Of a stretch of 64,000 bases of DNA, positions 1 to 12,900 are shown one piece after another (within the stretch, counting starts at the first letter, position 1; every line of letters starts with the position of its first letter). A model generated the notes under the pieces. That model was not told the DNA's origin. It worked only from the letters and a program-made list of their open reading frames with translations, and did no database searches. The stretch is taken from NCBI RefSeq assembly GCF_000002995.4, contig NW_025062475.1, positions 8,560,187 to 8,624,186 on the forward strand. The letters run 5' to 3'. The stretch comes from Brugia malayi. Taxonomy: Eukaryota; Nematoda; Chromadorea; Rhabditida; Onchocercidae. The translations under genes were made by a program, and so were the position numbers.

Positions 1-3000
1 TCCAGCAGTGCAGATACATCTTCGACCAATACATTCAGCAAAATTACTGCACAAATTTGGCCTTAGCAAGCAGTCCTACAAAATTTGACCGATTTTTTTT
101 TTTGACCGACTATGAATTTAGAAAAATCTGTTTCAAAAAAAAATATATATATTGCGCCCCACACACATGCACATAGGGATAGAAAAGAAACATACAAAGG
201 TATCTGGAGCGCAAATGACGCCATCACCAATGTAACCTTGAATGCATTTGCAAGTATGTGTCGATTTGTCACACACAGCGCGCAAATCGCAAATTGTTGG
301 GTCAAAAGTACAATCACCAATATCTTTCCTGATGAAATAAAAATTAATTATTTATTCAAAATTGAAACCATTGTTTTTAAAAGGCATAAAATGCCATTAG
401 AAGCGTTCTGTTACTTCATATCTATTGCCATATTAGCATTCGTTGTATTTTATTCCAAATTGTTCTTCCTATCTTACAAATTTTGTTCACCTCTAATACT
501 CTAAATACTCTTGATTTAGCTTTGAACCATGAATTCTTATCAAGAAATTTAGGAGAAAAAATGACCAAACGTCACTAACATGCAAATGGAGTATCCATCA
601 CCGTGATATCCTAACTTACAAACGCACTCTCCTTCTGCACAAACCGCAAATTCATGACATGTTGATTGATTGGCAACAGTGCACTTTTGCACAGCTGTTT
701 TCTGAATTTCTTCCGGAATGATAGCACCTTTGGATGAAGTAAGGCCTGAATGAACCCAAGCACCAGAGCCAACAACATGCGCAGATTCTTTCGCGCCTTG
801 ACGACTTGATGCCATTTCCGAAGGTAATGCTCCAGCAGTGAATAATTTGTTACTAGACTTCGTACTGTGTTGCCAATCTTCACTGATAATGCTACCTTCA
901 CCAGAGATCGTAGATACCACGTGACTAGCAGCAGTTACCCAACCCGGTGAAGTTGTAGAAGTAGTAACGACAGTAATATTTCCCTTTTCTAAACTTCCTT
1001 CGGTCGGACCTGTACTTTTACTTGTCACTTCTTCCATACCGTTGTTTTGCTGAGATCTCCTATCGTTTGTCGTCGGAGTTACTTTCTACAATAAAAACAG
1101 TTTTAACAGACCCATGCACATAAGATTTTACCTTTAGAAGCATTCGTATCATTTTTTATCACTATTACCTCTGATATTAATTAATTAATTATTAATAAAA
1201 GTTTCTATAAATCCCTGAGAAATGTCGTAAGCATTAAATTTCATACACAATTTTTCAGACATTGGAGAATAATACAAACCGTGGATGACATGACTGTGAA
1301 CAAAGTACCAAATCCGGAATCAGAAACAGAATTAAGAGACGGCGTTTCATTATCCTGTTTGATTTCTCGATTCACTGTGGCTTTTGTGATTGTTAATACT
1401 CCCGTTCCATTTTTAAACGTCTTTCCAACCTGCTTCTTCTCACTTTCTACTATAAAGAAAAATTTCATGAAAAAATCGGAGTAAAAACTTGAATTGAATT
1501 TTAATTAAAATCAAATCTGAAATAATCATTAGCCGTTCAGCAATTATTTGTCGAAATAATGGCGACAATTAAAAAATAGCTTTATTGAAAAAATCGAAAT
1601 TAATTTATTGCTTATTTATTGATAATTTAGTATTAGATCCTAAAATGGAAATTTATAGATTAAAAATTGTCTTTGAATATTCCTTACACAAATATAAAAC
1701 TGTTTCAAATTTACATCACAACTAAGAAATCATTTATTCAAGATTATTTTGCAACTGTATTTCAGCGTCTAAAATGTTACAGTCTGTTAACAAAGAACTA
1801 CCAATTTTAATGTCATAAACCGAAGGGTACTGATCATCGTAGAGGGACAACTTTTTACTTACACTAATTATGCGCTTTTTTATAAGCCAATTCTTGTATA
1901 AGCAGTTAAAATCATTGGCTTGGCTCAGTTTTTGAGTATTTCAAGCTTCGATTCGATTGTCTCAATATTTCATCTACACCTTACAATCTCTTCTCAACGA
2001 CAACATACAGCCAATCTCAACCAAATTTCTGCTATAATCAACTATTTATGATATAATTTGATATTACCCAAAATCCCTACAACATTGACCAAAACTTTAT
2101 TATGATTATTTGTTTGCGTCAACCAACCAACTATAAGGACTTCATTGTCAATCAAAAGAGCTGAAATTTCCGATTTTATTTGAATAGATAGTACATAAGT
2201 AAACAAAAATCCAACTTACACTGGCATAAGTCAACTCCATTTCCCTGATAACCATTCTTGCATTTACAGGTTCCATCAAGTTGACATCGAGCATTTTTGT
2301 GGCACATGGTTACATTCAAATGACAATTAGGACCTATAAATCCGTAATTAATTTAACTTGCAAATTAAAGTTAATAGTTTTGTTCAGTGTAAAAATTCGC
2401 AAAGTCTTTGTCCTAGTTCCATTCCTTGATCTACTCTTATACAACTTATACAAAAATTATTAATGTAGAATAAAAGGTGTTAAAAAATTGAAAAAAAAAA
2501 AAGATTGTAATGCTAGAATAGAAGCATGTCACCTTCCATCTTAATCGTATAACGTAACAAATTATTAAAAAAAAGATCTGACTTGATTCAGTTAGATGAT
2601 TCATTCATTATCCGATCATCCAATTAGTAGTAAAACTGTATTGTGGCAGAGAAAGACTAAGATGCGAAAAAACAAGTCGTTTGTTTAGAAAGGGAAAGTA
2701 ATTAATGAAAAGTAGCCGTCTATCTAAACTAACTAAAATGACCTGAATTAAGAGCGGAAAAAAAGTATAGACCGTGACACCTGTCATTTAAAGTAATGCA
2801 GTCATTCACATCACGCAAGCAGTCATCAATACGAGATATAATCTTTTTAATATCAACAAAAGGATCTCGAAACTTTCTGAATTACTAGTTTTTTAAAATA
2901 TGCTTCTGTTTTGAAGATTTTACAGGACAGAAGCAAATATGCGGTATAGTAGATAATCTCCATATTGTTGAATTCTGTCATTTAAATCCGTTATTAATAT

Positions 3001-3928
3001 ATCCGAACTGACATATGCAGGCGAATGAACAGCTAATGTCATGACAGTCGCTGATATCGCGAGTGGAAATAGAGAAACAGTAATTACCCTTGTTTAAAGT
3101 TAACCATCCTCATTCTCTTAACTCACTCACATCTATGCTTTAAGGTTTTACATAGCGCTATACTAATTTGCGCGTCTTGAAGATGCTATTCTTGGGATCT
3201 TATAATGGATATCACCAAATTCACTTTACAAAATTTTTTAGGATGGATTGGTTGTTGGAATGCTGTCTCCCATTTATACGATTAAATTTGCCCTACTGAA
3301 ATTGAAATTGCTGCGTTCCTTCTATTAATCATTTTATCACAATAAATGTTTTTTACATAAGGTTGAGATGCCGGGAACAATGGAATCAAAGAGATAAAGA
3401 CAATCCTCCCAGTTTCAAGAAATTGGAGACAACCGGATGGCAGGTATTCGGTAATAAACACTGATCAACAACTGGCAGTAATACAATTTGGTTTAATTAT
3501 TCCCGCTGTGTGTCATAGTTTCATTTTTTAATGTCTATTCCCACCAGGTAAGAGACATATATGTATAAATAAGGTCATATATAAAGGTCACTATTGATTC
3601 ATTTATATCTCCATTTTTTCACCCCATTTTTACCCCACTAGCTGTTTGGTTATGAACTTGAGTTTCAGATAGGCAATATATTTACTTTAAAGATGATTTC
3701 AAAGATTCAACTAAGGATCATCGAGGGAGTTACGAAATGCTTCGTAACTATTAATAGGTGTATTCTATGGATTTAAAATTGAGTGCTTACCATCACAGTG
3801 TCGTCCATCACCAATATATCCTACTTTACAGGTACAGAAATGATGCCCAGGATGTACATCGATACATTCCGCATTTGCATCACAATCATTCTTCTGTGGA
3901 TCCCCGCAGTTACCTGTCTCTTGTACTG
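1..3928 (-). CDS. Distal exons of the matrix protein, running off the window
   Basis: Exon 3791-3928 is an EGF ([16 protein letters not shown]), and exon 2220-2333 is a short EGF-like module ending [10 protein letters not shown]. Exon 1280-1449 is a cysteine-free Ser/Thr stretch. Exon 580-1085 begins with a Ser/Thr-rich linker and ends in an EGF-like segment ([15 protein letters not shown]). A partial EGF exon lies at 1-61 ([12 protein letters not shown]). Phases are consistent: 1, 1, 0, then 2. The 3' end of the gene is not in this window. Confidence 0.75.
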
Positions 3929-6900
3929 CTAAAAGTAAGCAACACTTCTTTCTTTATTTCAATACATAAATTTTAATAATACCTACACAATACAATGCTT
4001 TCTTATAATGCTGTTGGTGAAATTTGAATTCTAAAAAGTTGAAATACTTTCAGTCTTTTTACTCTCGAAAGTTTCTAACTGAACTTTTGTAGAAAACACA
4101 GGTATAGGGTTAAAAAGATATTTCTTTTCCAAATAATTCATCTTCGGAACTGTAGTCATCTTGTGGCAACAAGTTCCATGTAATGGAAGAAAGTGACAAC
4201 TTACGAAGACATCTTCCATTTAGTGGTTGATAACCAATAATACACGAGCCACACTGTTGTACATCCTCGTCATCGATATGACATGTTCTGTTCATATGCT
4301 GGCAAGTTTTCTTCCATTCATCGTTGCAATCAGAATCAGCTTTTGTGAAAGACTTGATCTCTTGAATTGGAAAACTTGTGGAAAACTGTTAATATGAAGA
4401 TATGAGAGAAAAGAAGAATCTCAGAAAAGTTTAAAATCTAATTAGATGATCTTTCAAATCATATACTTTTTAATTTCTTAACAGATTTTGAAAATGTAAT
4501 TATGCACATACCAATGCAATTTATGCCATTACCAATGAATCCTGGCGGGCACTTGCATCCAACGCTTCCCAAATGATTCTCGCATCGATATGGCACATTG
4601 CAATCAGCGACACCTCGTTCACATTCATTAACATCTGTAATACTTGGAACATTTAGCGGTGGGTTTCATAATTCCAGAAATGTTTCTTAGGATGAAATTC
4701 AGAAGACTTCATTAAGTCATGTAAAAAAAAATAAAATCAGGAGATTGTAAATTTACTGACATTACATTAATGTGAATGCAATTATTGATGTTACGTAATA
4801 AACTTACCTACGCAAACACCCCCTACACCTTCGTAGCCAAGTGAGCACATACATGTGTAACCACCAAGTGTATTGACACAAATCGAATTCGAGGGATCGC
4901 AACTATGGCGGTTTTCTACACATTCATCAATATCTAAATATTGTATTTATAATTTGTGATTTGTGATGGAAGCCGAATAAAACTGCTGAAATATGCACCG
5001 GCTATATGACATTAGTGCGCAATGAAACCGAACGTCATTAATCAGTTTCAACTGGAAAACTTTATACTAATATTAAAAAAAAATTTTCAAGCATTGTTTC
5101 GGAAATCTCTCCAGCACTATTCAGCAATGTCTTATAGAATTTAACGGAACAGTTTTTTATATAGTACTTTTTAATACTATGGGAACTTTACAGCAAAAGC
5201 TCTCGCCTTTTTATGAAATGTCCAATAAAGCATACCTTCGCAGATATGTTTGATACGATTATATCGATAATTAGCAGAGCATTCGCATATTGACGTTGTG
5301 ATGACACCTAAGGTAACTGACAAACATGATGTATGGTTGACTTGGTTACAAACCGACAACTTATCCTAAAAATTTTCTTTTCATAACATATGTGAAATAC
5401 ATGAAACTTGGAAATACGAACTAGAAGAAAAATGATGTCGTACCAGACAAGCAGTATCAAATGGATTAATGCATTCGTTTTTGCCATCGCCAATCCATCC
5501 ATCTGGACACTTACAGCTGAAGGAACCAGGAAGATTGGTACAAATGCTCTGGGGGTGGCATGGATTATTCTGGCATTCATCAATATCTAAATGTATTCTA
5601 CTGAGAAGTCATTTTTAAAATATTTAAAAACACAGTTAATTATTTTTAAAAATATTCCTCATTTTTAAAAAAGTGTTCCTTGCTACTATTGTTTATAGCA
5701 AAATGAATTGAAAACCGTAAGTCTTGGAATCATACTGTAATCAAATTACATAAATTTCATCGTAACCATTAGCATATATTGTAACTAAATTAGTTCAACA
5801 ACATAAGCGAAAATGTAGGTGCCTATTTGCATGTCATAATAGCTACATTTGCTCACAGATAACCAATATCTTCATTAAGAGACATTAAATTGATAAAATA
5901 ATTTAACTGAAAATAATTACCGTCACATTTGTAGCCATCTCCTTTGTATCCAGATTGGCAGTGACATGAATAAGAGCCATCGATATTCTCGCAGAATGCA
6001 TTTTCATGACATATACCACTTTGAGCACATTCATTAATATCTGTGCAATCCGTTTCTTCTTTCACAAAACCCTTCTTGCAAGTCTCACAATCAATTTCAC
6101 CCTTGACATTCACTAAACACAAATGATTCGTTCCACAATTAGACTTCGCCAATTCTTCCTCTTTACAGTGTCTCTTGTCTGTTGGAATGCATGTGTACCC
6201 ATCACCTAAATCTCATCGTATTGTGAAAATCAAATAGTAAGAGTAATTTTATCAGGTACTAATTATACTACAGTAATTAAAGATAGTCATATCAAACAAG
6301 AAGTACCTGTATATCCAAGATTACATTGACACTGATAAGATCCCGGTATATTGATACAGATAGCATGTTGACTACAAGGCCGTCCAGCACGCTCTTGACA
6401 CTCGTCAATGTCTACGCAAATATGTTCTTTTGACATTCGGTAACCGGTTTCGCAGAAACACATGAAACCACCAACTATATTGGAGCATCTAGATGTTAAG
6501 TCACAATCATCCAGGTGCCTTTCGCATTCGTTGATATCTGAAAGCAGCTTGTAAGAAATTAGTTCAGAATTTGCACTGCAAGGTTGTAGAATCAACCTTT
6601 TTATTTCATATAATGCAATAGAAAACAGTACCGACACACGGCGTCATTGGAGGTTGTCCATCAAATCCCGAATAACAACGACAAACTCCAGATCGTCGTT
6701 CACAGTATGCATCTGCTCCACATTCATTGCTACTTTGACAGCGCAAAGATGCGGCAGGAATATCATTCTGAGTAATTGGTGTTCCCGTGGTTTCTTGAAT
6801 AGTGTACACCGTCTTGGTAGCTGTCACATATTCTTCAGATTCCGAAATATTTGCATATAGCGGACTTACAGTTTCCTAAAATAACAGTTGGAAATTCTGC

Positions 6901-9900
6901 AGTTACAATTTTGTTGATAATAGTTCAAAAATTTGATAAAGTTAAGAAACAATCGCCATGTGAATTAATCTGAAGACTGAGGAAAGAAAAAGGAGTTAAA
7001 TCCAGATCTGAGAAAAAAAAAAATAGAGAAATAGGTAAATACAAGTCAAAAAGTAATCAAAATCTTACTTGTTGGGTTATTTTGAATAAATCTTCATCGC
7101 TAACTGAACTTTTGGTTGGTGTTTGCTCAACTTTTATCGAAATCCCTGATGGATAATGAGTTGATTCGGAAATTTTTGTTTTAGAAATGACAGCAGGGAC
7201 TGCCGTTTTCATTTCTAATGCTATTCCATTTTTTCCTGTTTCTTCCGGTTTTATCGTCCATCCGACTGTTTCTGGCTCTATTTTTAATATATTCATGCTA
7301 TCAATAAGTGTCGTTTCTAAATTACCTCTAGATGATGTTGGTGTTAATGACAAGTCAGTTTTAGAACTTTCGGAGGGCTGAAAAACAACGGTATTTCCTA
7401 CTGATAAAGTAGAGGTGGTAATGAGAGGTGAAACTTGAGAAACTGATTTAAGAAATTGCTTGGAAATTACTTCCTCAGCTAATGTGCTTGGGAAATTTCC
7501 AGAATTTGCAACAGTGATAATGCTTCCATCGTTTGTAACAGTTTCAGGAGAAGGAAATGAAGGACTTGTTGAAGTTTTGAAAGCAAGAAATGCTGCAGTA
7601 TGTATATCAGTCCCTGATACTGAAAATGCTGTTTCCTGAATTGACGTAGGCTCTCTTTCTATTGAATCAATCGGCGGAAATTCTAACGTACTCATCCTCT
7701 TTGTGAATTCCATTTCGGATTTTGTTGACATTACCGATTCTAATGTCTCATCTTCGGTTATGCGCTTTGTTGTACCAGTTTCAGAAGCAGATAACTCTGT
7801 TATTCTGTCTAATTCCAATACAGCTGTTGTTTTGTCAAGTTCGATTCCTGAAGTTTTTCGTTCGACAGTTGTCATAAAATTAGAACTTAACAGTGGAATT
7901 ACCAACTCTTCCGTTTTCTTTGACTGCAAAGAAACTTTCGGAGAACTTGTCTCTCTAGTAGTATCTGTTGTTATGTTAATTTCTTGTTCAGTCTCTTTAA
8001 TAAATTTAAGTTCTGAAATAAGTGAAGTTTCTAGCCTAGTTATTTCGGGAATTGTAGAGGTTCTAATTCCTCCTATTTCCATAACAGGTGAAGTCAAACT
8101 GCTCATTTCAGAAACAGATTTCGATCTGTCAACATCCTTCAATCTCTTTCTTTCTGTTTTATTTGCTGTAAATTTACTAAGTGTTGCAGTAAATTGCCCA
8201 GCATTAGAAGCTACCCATTTGTTCGGTTCACTGAATGCTTCTGTTACGTCAGCTATTCGTGATACCTCAGTTATCTCGAAAAATGGATTTCCTGATGTGG
8301 TAATATCAGGATGTATTCCTCCTGGTACAGTTTTTGAAGTACTTACTAATCCTGCAGTGGATTTAAACGTAGAAGTTTCTACCGCAGTCACAGATCCGAA
8401 CCTCATATTCAAATCCTTAGCAGTCGAATGTGAGGAGTACTTGATTTTTCCATCAGATGTCACAACATCATTTTCTGCTCCTTCGGTGATAGCTTTAATT
8501 TTTATTATATTTTCAACAGTCGAATTTATACGTTCTTCTTTTTCGGATACTTTCGCGAGAGTTTTTCTAGTCGAGAAACTTGAAGATGCTATAAATTTAG
8601 GAGTGGTAATGGCTCCCAATTTTCCATGATCCACATGGAGAACGGTAGCTCCATTACTGCTTGCGGGTTTCAACGTATTTTTAATGCTGTCTCCCATATC
8701 AATTGGTAGGGAAGTCTCACTCGTTCTAAGAAAGGTCGATGACTTCGAAATCTTTGCAAGTTCAGTTGCACCTAATGCAGAAGTCAAAACAATTTCAGAC
8801 CCATCAATATTTGTAGCTGGACTTATTTCTGTACTGGTAACGATTTCTCTTTCTTCGAACGAACCCTGCTTTTTGTGAGCAGTGGTTTCAAATGTAGTTT
8901 CCATGTTTCTAATAGTATTTACGCCTATTATACCATTACTTTTTTCAAAATCTTGTGAACTAATTGTTCCGAAAGCTGTTGATTCCTCAATTCTATGAGA
9001 ACCAAATATTGAAGATTTTCTCATGGTTTCATCACTTGTAAGCTCTGTTGTTTTAGGATGCCCATTTATTAACACAATTTCCAGTCCAACTTCATGACCT
9101 CTAACATCAATAGCTGCTGTTCTTAAAAGATTATTTGTTTCGGTGGCAGAGTTTGAAACGAAGCTATTGGTGCTGTTAACAGTTTGCACTTCAATTATTT
9201 CCTCGCCTGAACCTTCAAGTTCGATACCTTTTGAGGATGTTTCACCATTTTCTGTTTCAGTAGTAGCACTTTTGCCATGTTTTTTGTCATTTCTTATTGC
9301 TTTTACTTCTTCCGCAGCATCTCTAGATGATAGGTTAGCAGTTGTTGTTTGGCTAGGAAGTGAAGCACTAAGTCGAATAGTTCCAGCTGTAGATGATTCC
9401 TGTGTAGTACCAACTCCGCTTTCAGTTGGTGTCACATGTATCGTTGTAACAGAGTACTGCGTTGAGACAGTTTCCGGCAAGTTATTATAACTTATTGGCT
9501 TAATAAGTGAAACTGATGCTGTATTAAATGCCATGGTAGAAAGTTGATTGAAAGATGAAAGATTACTTGTTGAACCCGCAGCAGTTACAACATTACGTGA
9601 TATCATGTCGTCTACTTCAACGTTTTTCGTTGTTTGCTTAAATATTACAGGTACTTTGGTATTTTCAACAATCTCTGTGAATTGTTCTGGAAGCTTTTTG
9701 AAATTGATCGCTTCAGCTTGTCCTTGCGTGGTTCCGATTGGAACTGAATTTTGCGGTTTCTTAGATTCAGTTTTTTGTGATACTGATGTTGAATTTGATT
9801 TCAATTCTATAGTATTTTCTATAAACTGAACTGGTTCAGTACTTTTCGGATATGGATGTAATGTAACACCCGTTTCAGCAGTCTCAATATGATCACTAGA

Positions 9901-12900
9901 CGCTTTCACTATTTCAATTCCAGTTTGTTCAGTTGTTAATAAAGCTTTAGTTATTTCAAGACCAAGTTTTAAGGTGGTCTTATCTAATCGCTCTTCAAAT
10001 GGGTTAGAAGTTTCATGAAGTTTGGCTGGTCTTTCAGATTCTGAATGTGCAACTGCACTTGAACCTGATGAATTGGATTCTGGAATAACAGTTACTGCTC
10101 CCTTATGAATAACTTCGATAACTGTTGGTGAGACGGTTTCTTGTTCTACAGTAATTGCTATATCAGCTCCAGAAATTGTCATCGTGAAATTCTCTGGCTG
10201 TAGTTTCAGCTCCCCTTCTTTTTTCCATTGTGATTTGCTCTCTGGAATAGAAGGAAAGGTTACCGCTCCAATAACTATAGCTTGATTTTGCGATGTCAAA
10301 GAGTCATCAATTTCCTTACCAGTCAATCCCATCTGCATTTCAAGATCTTCACTGGTAATATAGGCACTGCTTCTGAGTTCATCATTCACATTCGATGGTA
10401 TTGTCAAAGCAGTTTCTTTGTTTGTAGCTTTCGCTATTTGTTTTCTTTTGTCATTTCCCGTTCTAGCTAATGATTCCTTCGATTTTACCAAACTACTTTC
10501 CGTTACCAAAACCGTTTTTGCTGTTTTGCTAATCTCCAGAATTGTAGTTGTTTCTAGTTCTTCACTTTTCATTGGTCCTACTTCAGAAATAGATTCAGCA
10601 TCTGTGCTATATTTAATAATTTCAGAGACTGTGGAAGTTGTGGATTTTCCAGAGTTATATGTAGTGGTATTCACTTCACTTAAAACTTTTCCACGGGCTT
10701 CTGACGCTAAAATTTTTGGAAACTTTAGCGTTGAAGTAAGGAGAGCCGAACTTTCAGGATTTCCTTCGAACGATATTTTTGATTGAGTAGACGTATAATT
10801 ATTTATTGGCGCTTTTGAATAACGGAGAATGACAATTTCGGGTTTTTTGGTTTCTTCTTCCCTAGTTTTAAGCACTTCACTGAAATTCCTAATCGTTGGT
10901 ATTGATGAAGCTGTAGTGCTCGTCAAGATTTCATCAGATCCCTTTTGACTACTTTTATTAGCTTCTGAAGATAGCGAAGTTAAAGTTTCATCATGAGGTA
11001 ATTTTTCTACTCCATCGCTAATTTCAATATCTTCGCCAGATCCTTCGGTTCCTTTGCTCCTTTCACCAGCCTTATTTGCTTCTTCTTTGATTGAAAATTG
11101 AAAGTACTTTCCTTCTTCCGTCCCATTTTTGTGCACTTCTAAAATTTTAAACTTAAAGTAAATAAATATTAAAGAATTTCGAGGAAATGGATTAAAAAAA
11201 GGATGGCTATTCGGTAAATCTTAATAAGTTCAATTTCAATTAAAATACAATTTTAAATGAATTTTTAAAGAAATTATATCGCGTTAGAGATAGAATAATA
11301 CCTGATCGCTTAACACAACACTCTCTAATTTGATATATGGCTTATTGAACAACTGTATATTATATTTGGTCGTGAAATGAATTTAGCTTAAGAATTTTCA
11401 AGAGTTAATTACGCGAATATTAAATTCAATTCGTAAAAAGTAAAAAGAAAGTTGAAGTACAAGAGGTATGCTTATTCAGATGTTAAAAGCATTGAAAATT
11501 TTTGAGAAAAACATTGTTTGATCATCGTCAATTAAAACATGACGAAATTGACTGTAATGATGATTATTTATAACTATAATGATAATAGTAAAGATTAATG
11601 CTTGATTTAACTTTCTTTTTATCTCAGATTTGAATCGTACCAATGCCAATCTGTGTTCCATTTTTGTTTTTTGCTACATTCCATTTTTTGCTTTCAATTC
11701 GCCCACGGCCAATAATTATCGCATGACCTGTGAAATTTCTCCATTCCCCGACAGTTTCAATAGCCCAACTAGTTTTTCGCCTATTATCACTCAATTCACC
11801 ATTACTGGAACTACCACTCCAAGATTCATTTGTATTGCCAGTATCACTAGCACTACCAGAGCCAGAAGTACCAACTTTCATATTGCCTGCAATTTTTCCG
11901 ATAGCAGAAGGCAGAGCAAAATTCTCCTCTTTAGTGTTATCAGCACTGATATCATTTTCACGACCATCAGTGATTTCTAAGCCAATACAGTCAGATAAGG
12001 TGGAATTCGTTGTGCAGCATGCGAATGAGCCACGCAAATTAACACACCATGAATCTGATTGATTGCATAGGCCAAGTTCGCATTCATTAATATCTGCAAG
12101 AAACAATGACATAACTTTTTTAAGTGACAAAGCTCTTCTACTTTCTCAAATTACACCAAATTTAAGCAGAATAAAACTTTTTTCGATAAGGATACAGTCG
12201 AAAATATCAGTCGAAAAGTACCTGCACAACCCTCAAAGGTATTTCCAATAAAGCCATCATTACAGTGACAAGTACCATTAACGCAATGTGAATCAGCAGG
12301 GCATCCAAAATAGCATGCAAGACCAAACTGTTTTGACGATATCACCTGCTTATCGATGGTCAGAAAACCTCCTGTTGTTTTTTGTTGAATACTATCGGTT
12401 GAAAAAGTCCTTCGAATGCCTTTAATTAAGTATGTATGTAACATGTGAACGGGACAATTGAAGATTTTAAGTGACATAGGCTGCCATTACCAGTGTAATC
12501 AGATTAACCTCAGTATAATGATTGTTGTCGGAAAACCGAAAAATTTTTACACGAAGTGTTTAAAATAATGCTAATGATTCATTGCTATAAACCAATTCGT
12601 TATTCCTTTGTTATATCCCGTTTTTTTTTGAAACAATGAATCCTTTATCTAAACCTCAACTAGTAAATGCACATCTGTCTTCGTTGTAAATGTTAATCTC
12701 TAAGCCAGCTCACTTCTTACATCCATAAAAATCTTCTCTAATGAGTTAATGAAAGAGAAAGCATCGGTGGCAGTCTTCTCTTCCTTCTCTTCAATAGTAC
12801 TATTTATTCCTTTGCTGTTTCAATTACTCGACTATATATTTGTTGTATCGAATCACATTTATAGATAAAATAAACCATACTGGGTCGATCTCGCTTGCAG

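Noticed and set aside
112..504. 130-codon plus-strand frame
   Set aside because: No domain, no splice context, and a low-complexity start; it lies between matrix-gene exons on the other strand.
7703..10786. Long plus-strand open frames (for example 308 codons at 7703-8629)
   Set aside because: They are the antisense shadow of the continuous minus-strand Ser/Thr-rich exon, whose codon composition keeps the opposite strand open.
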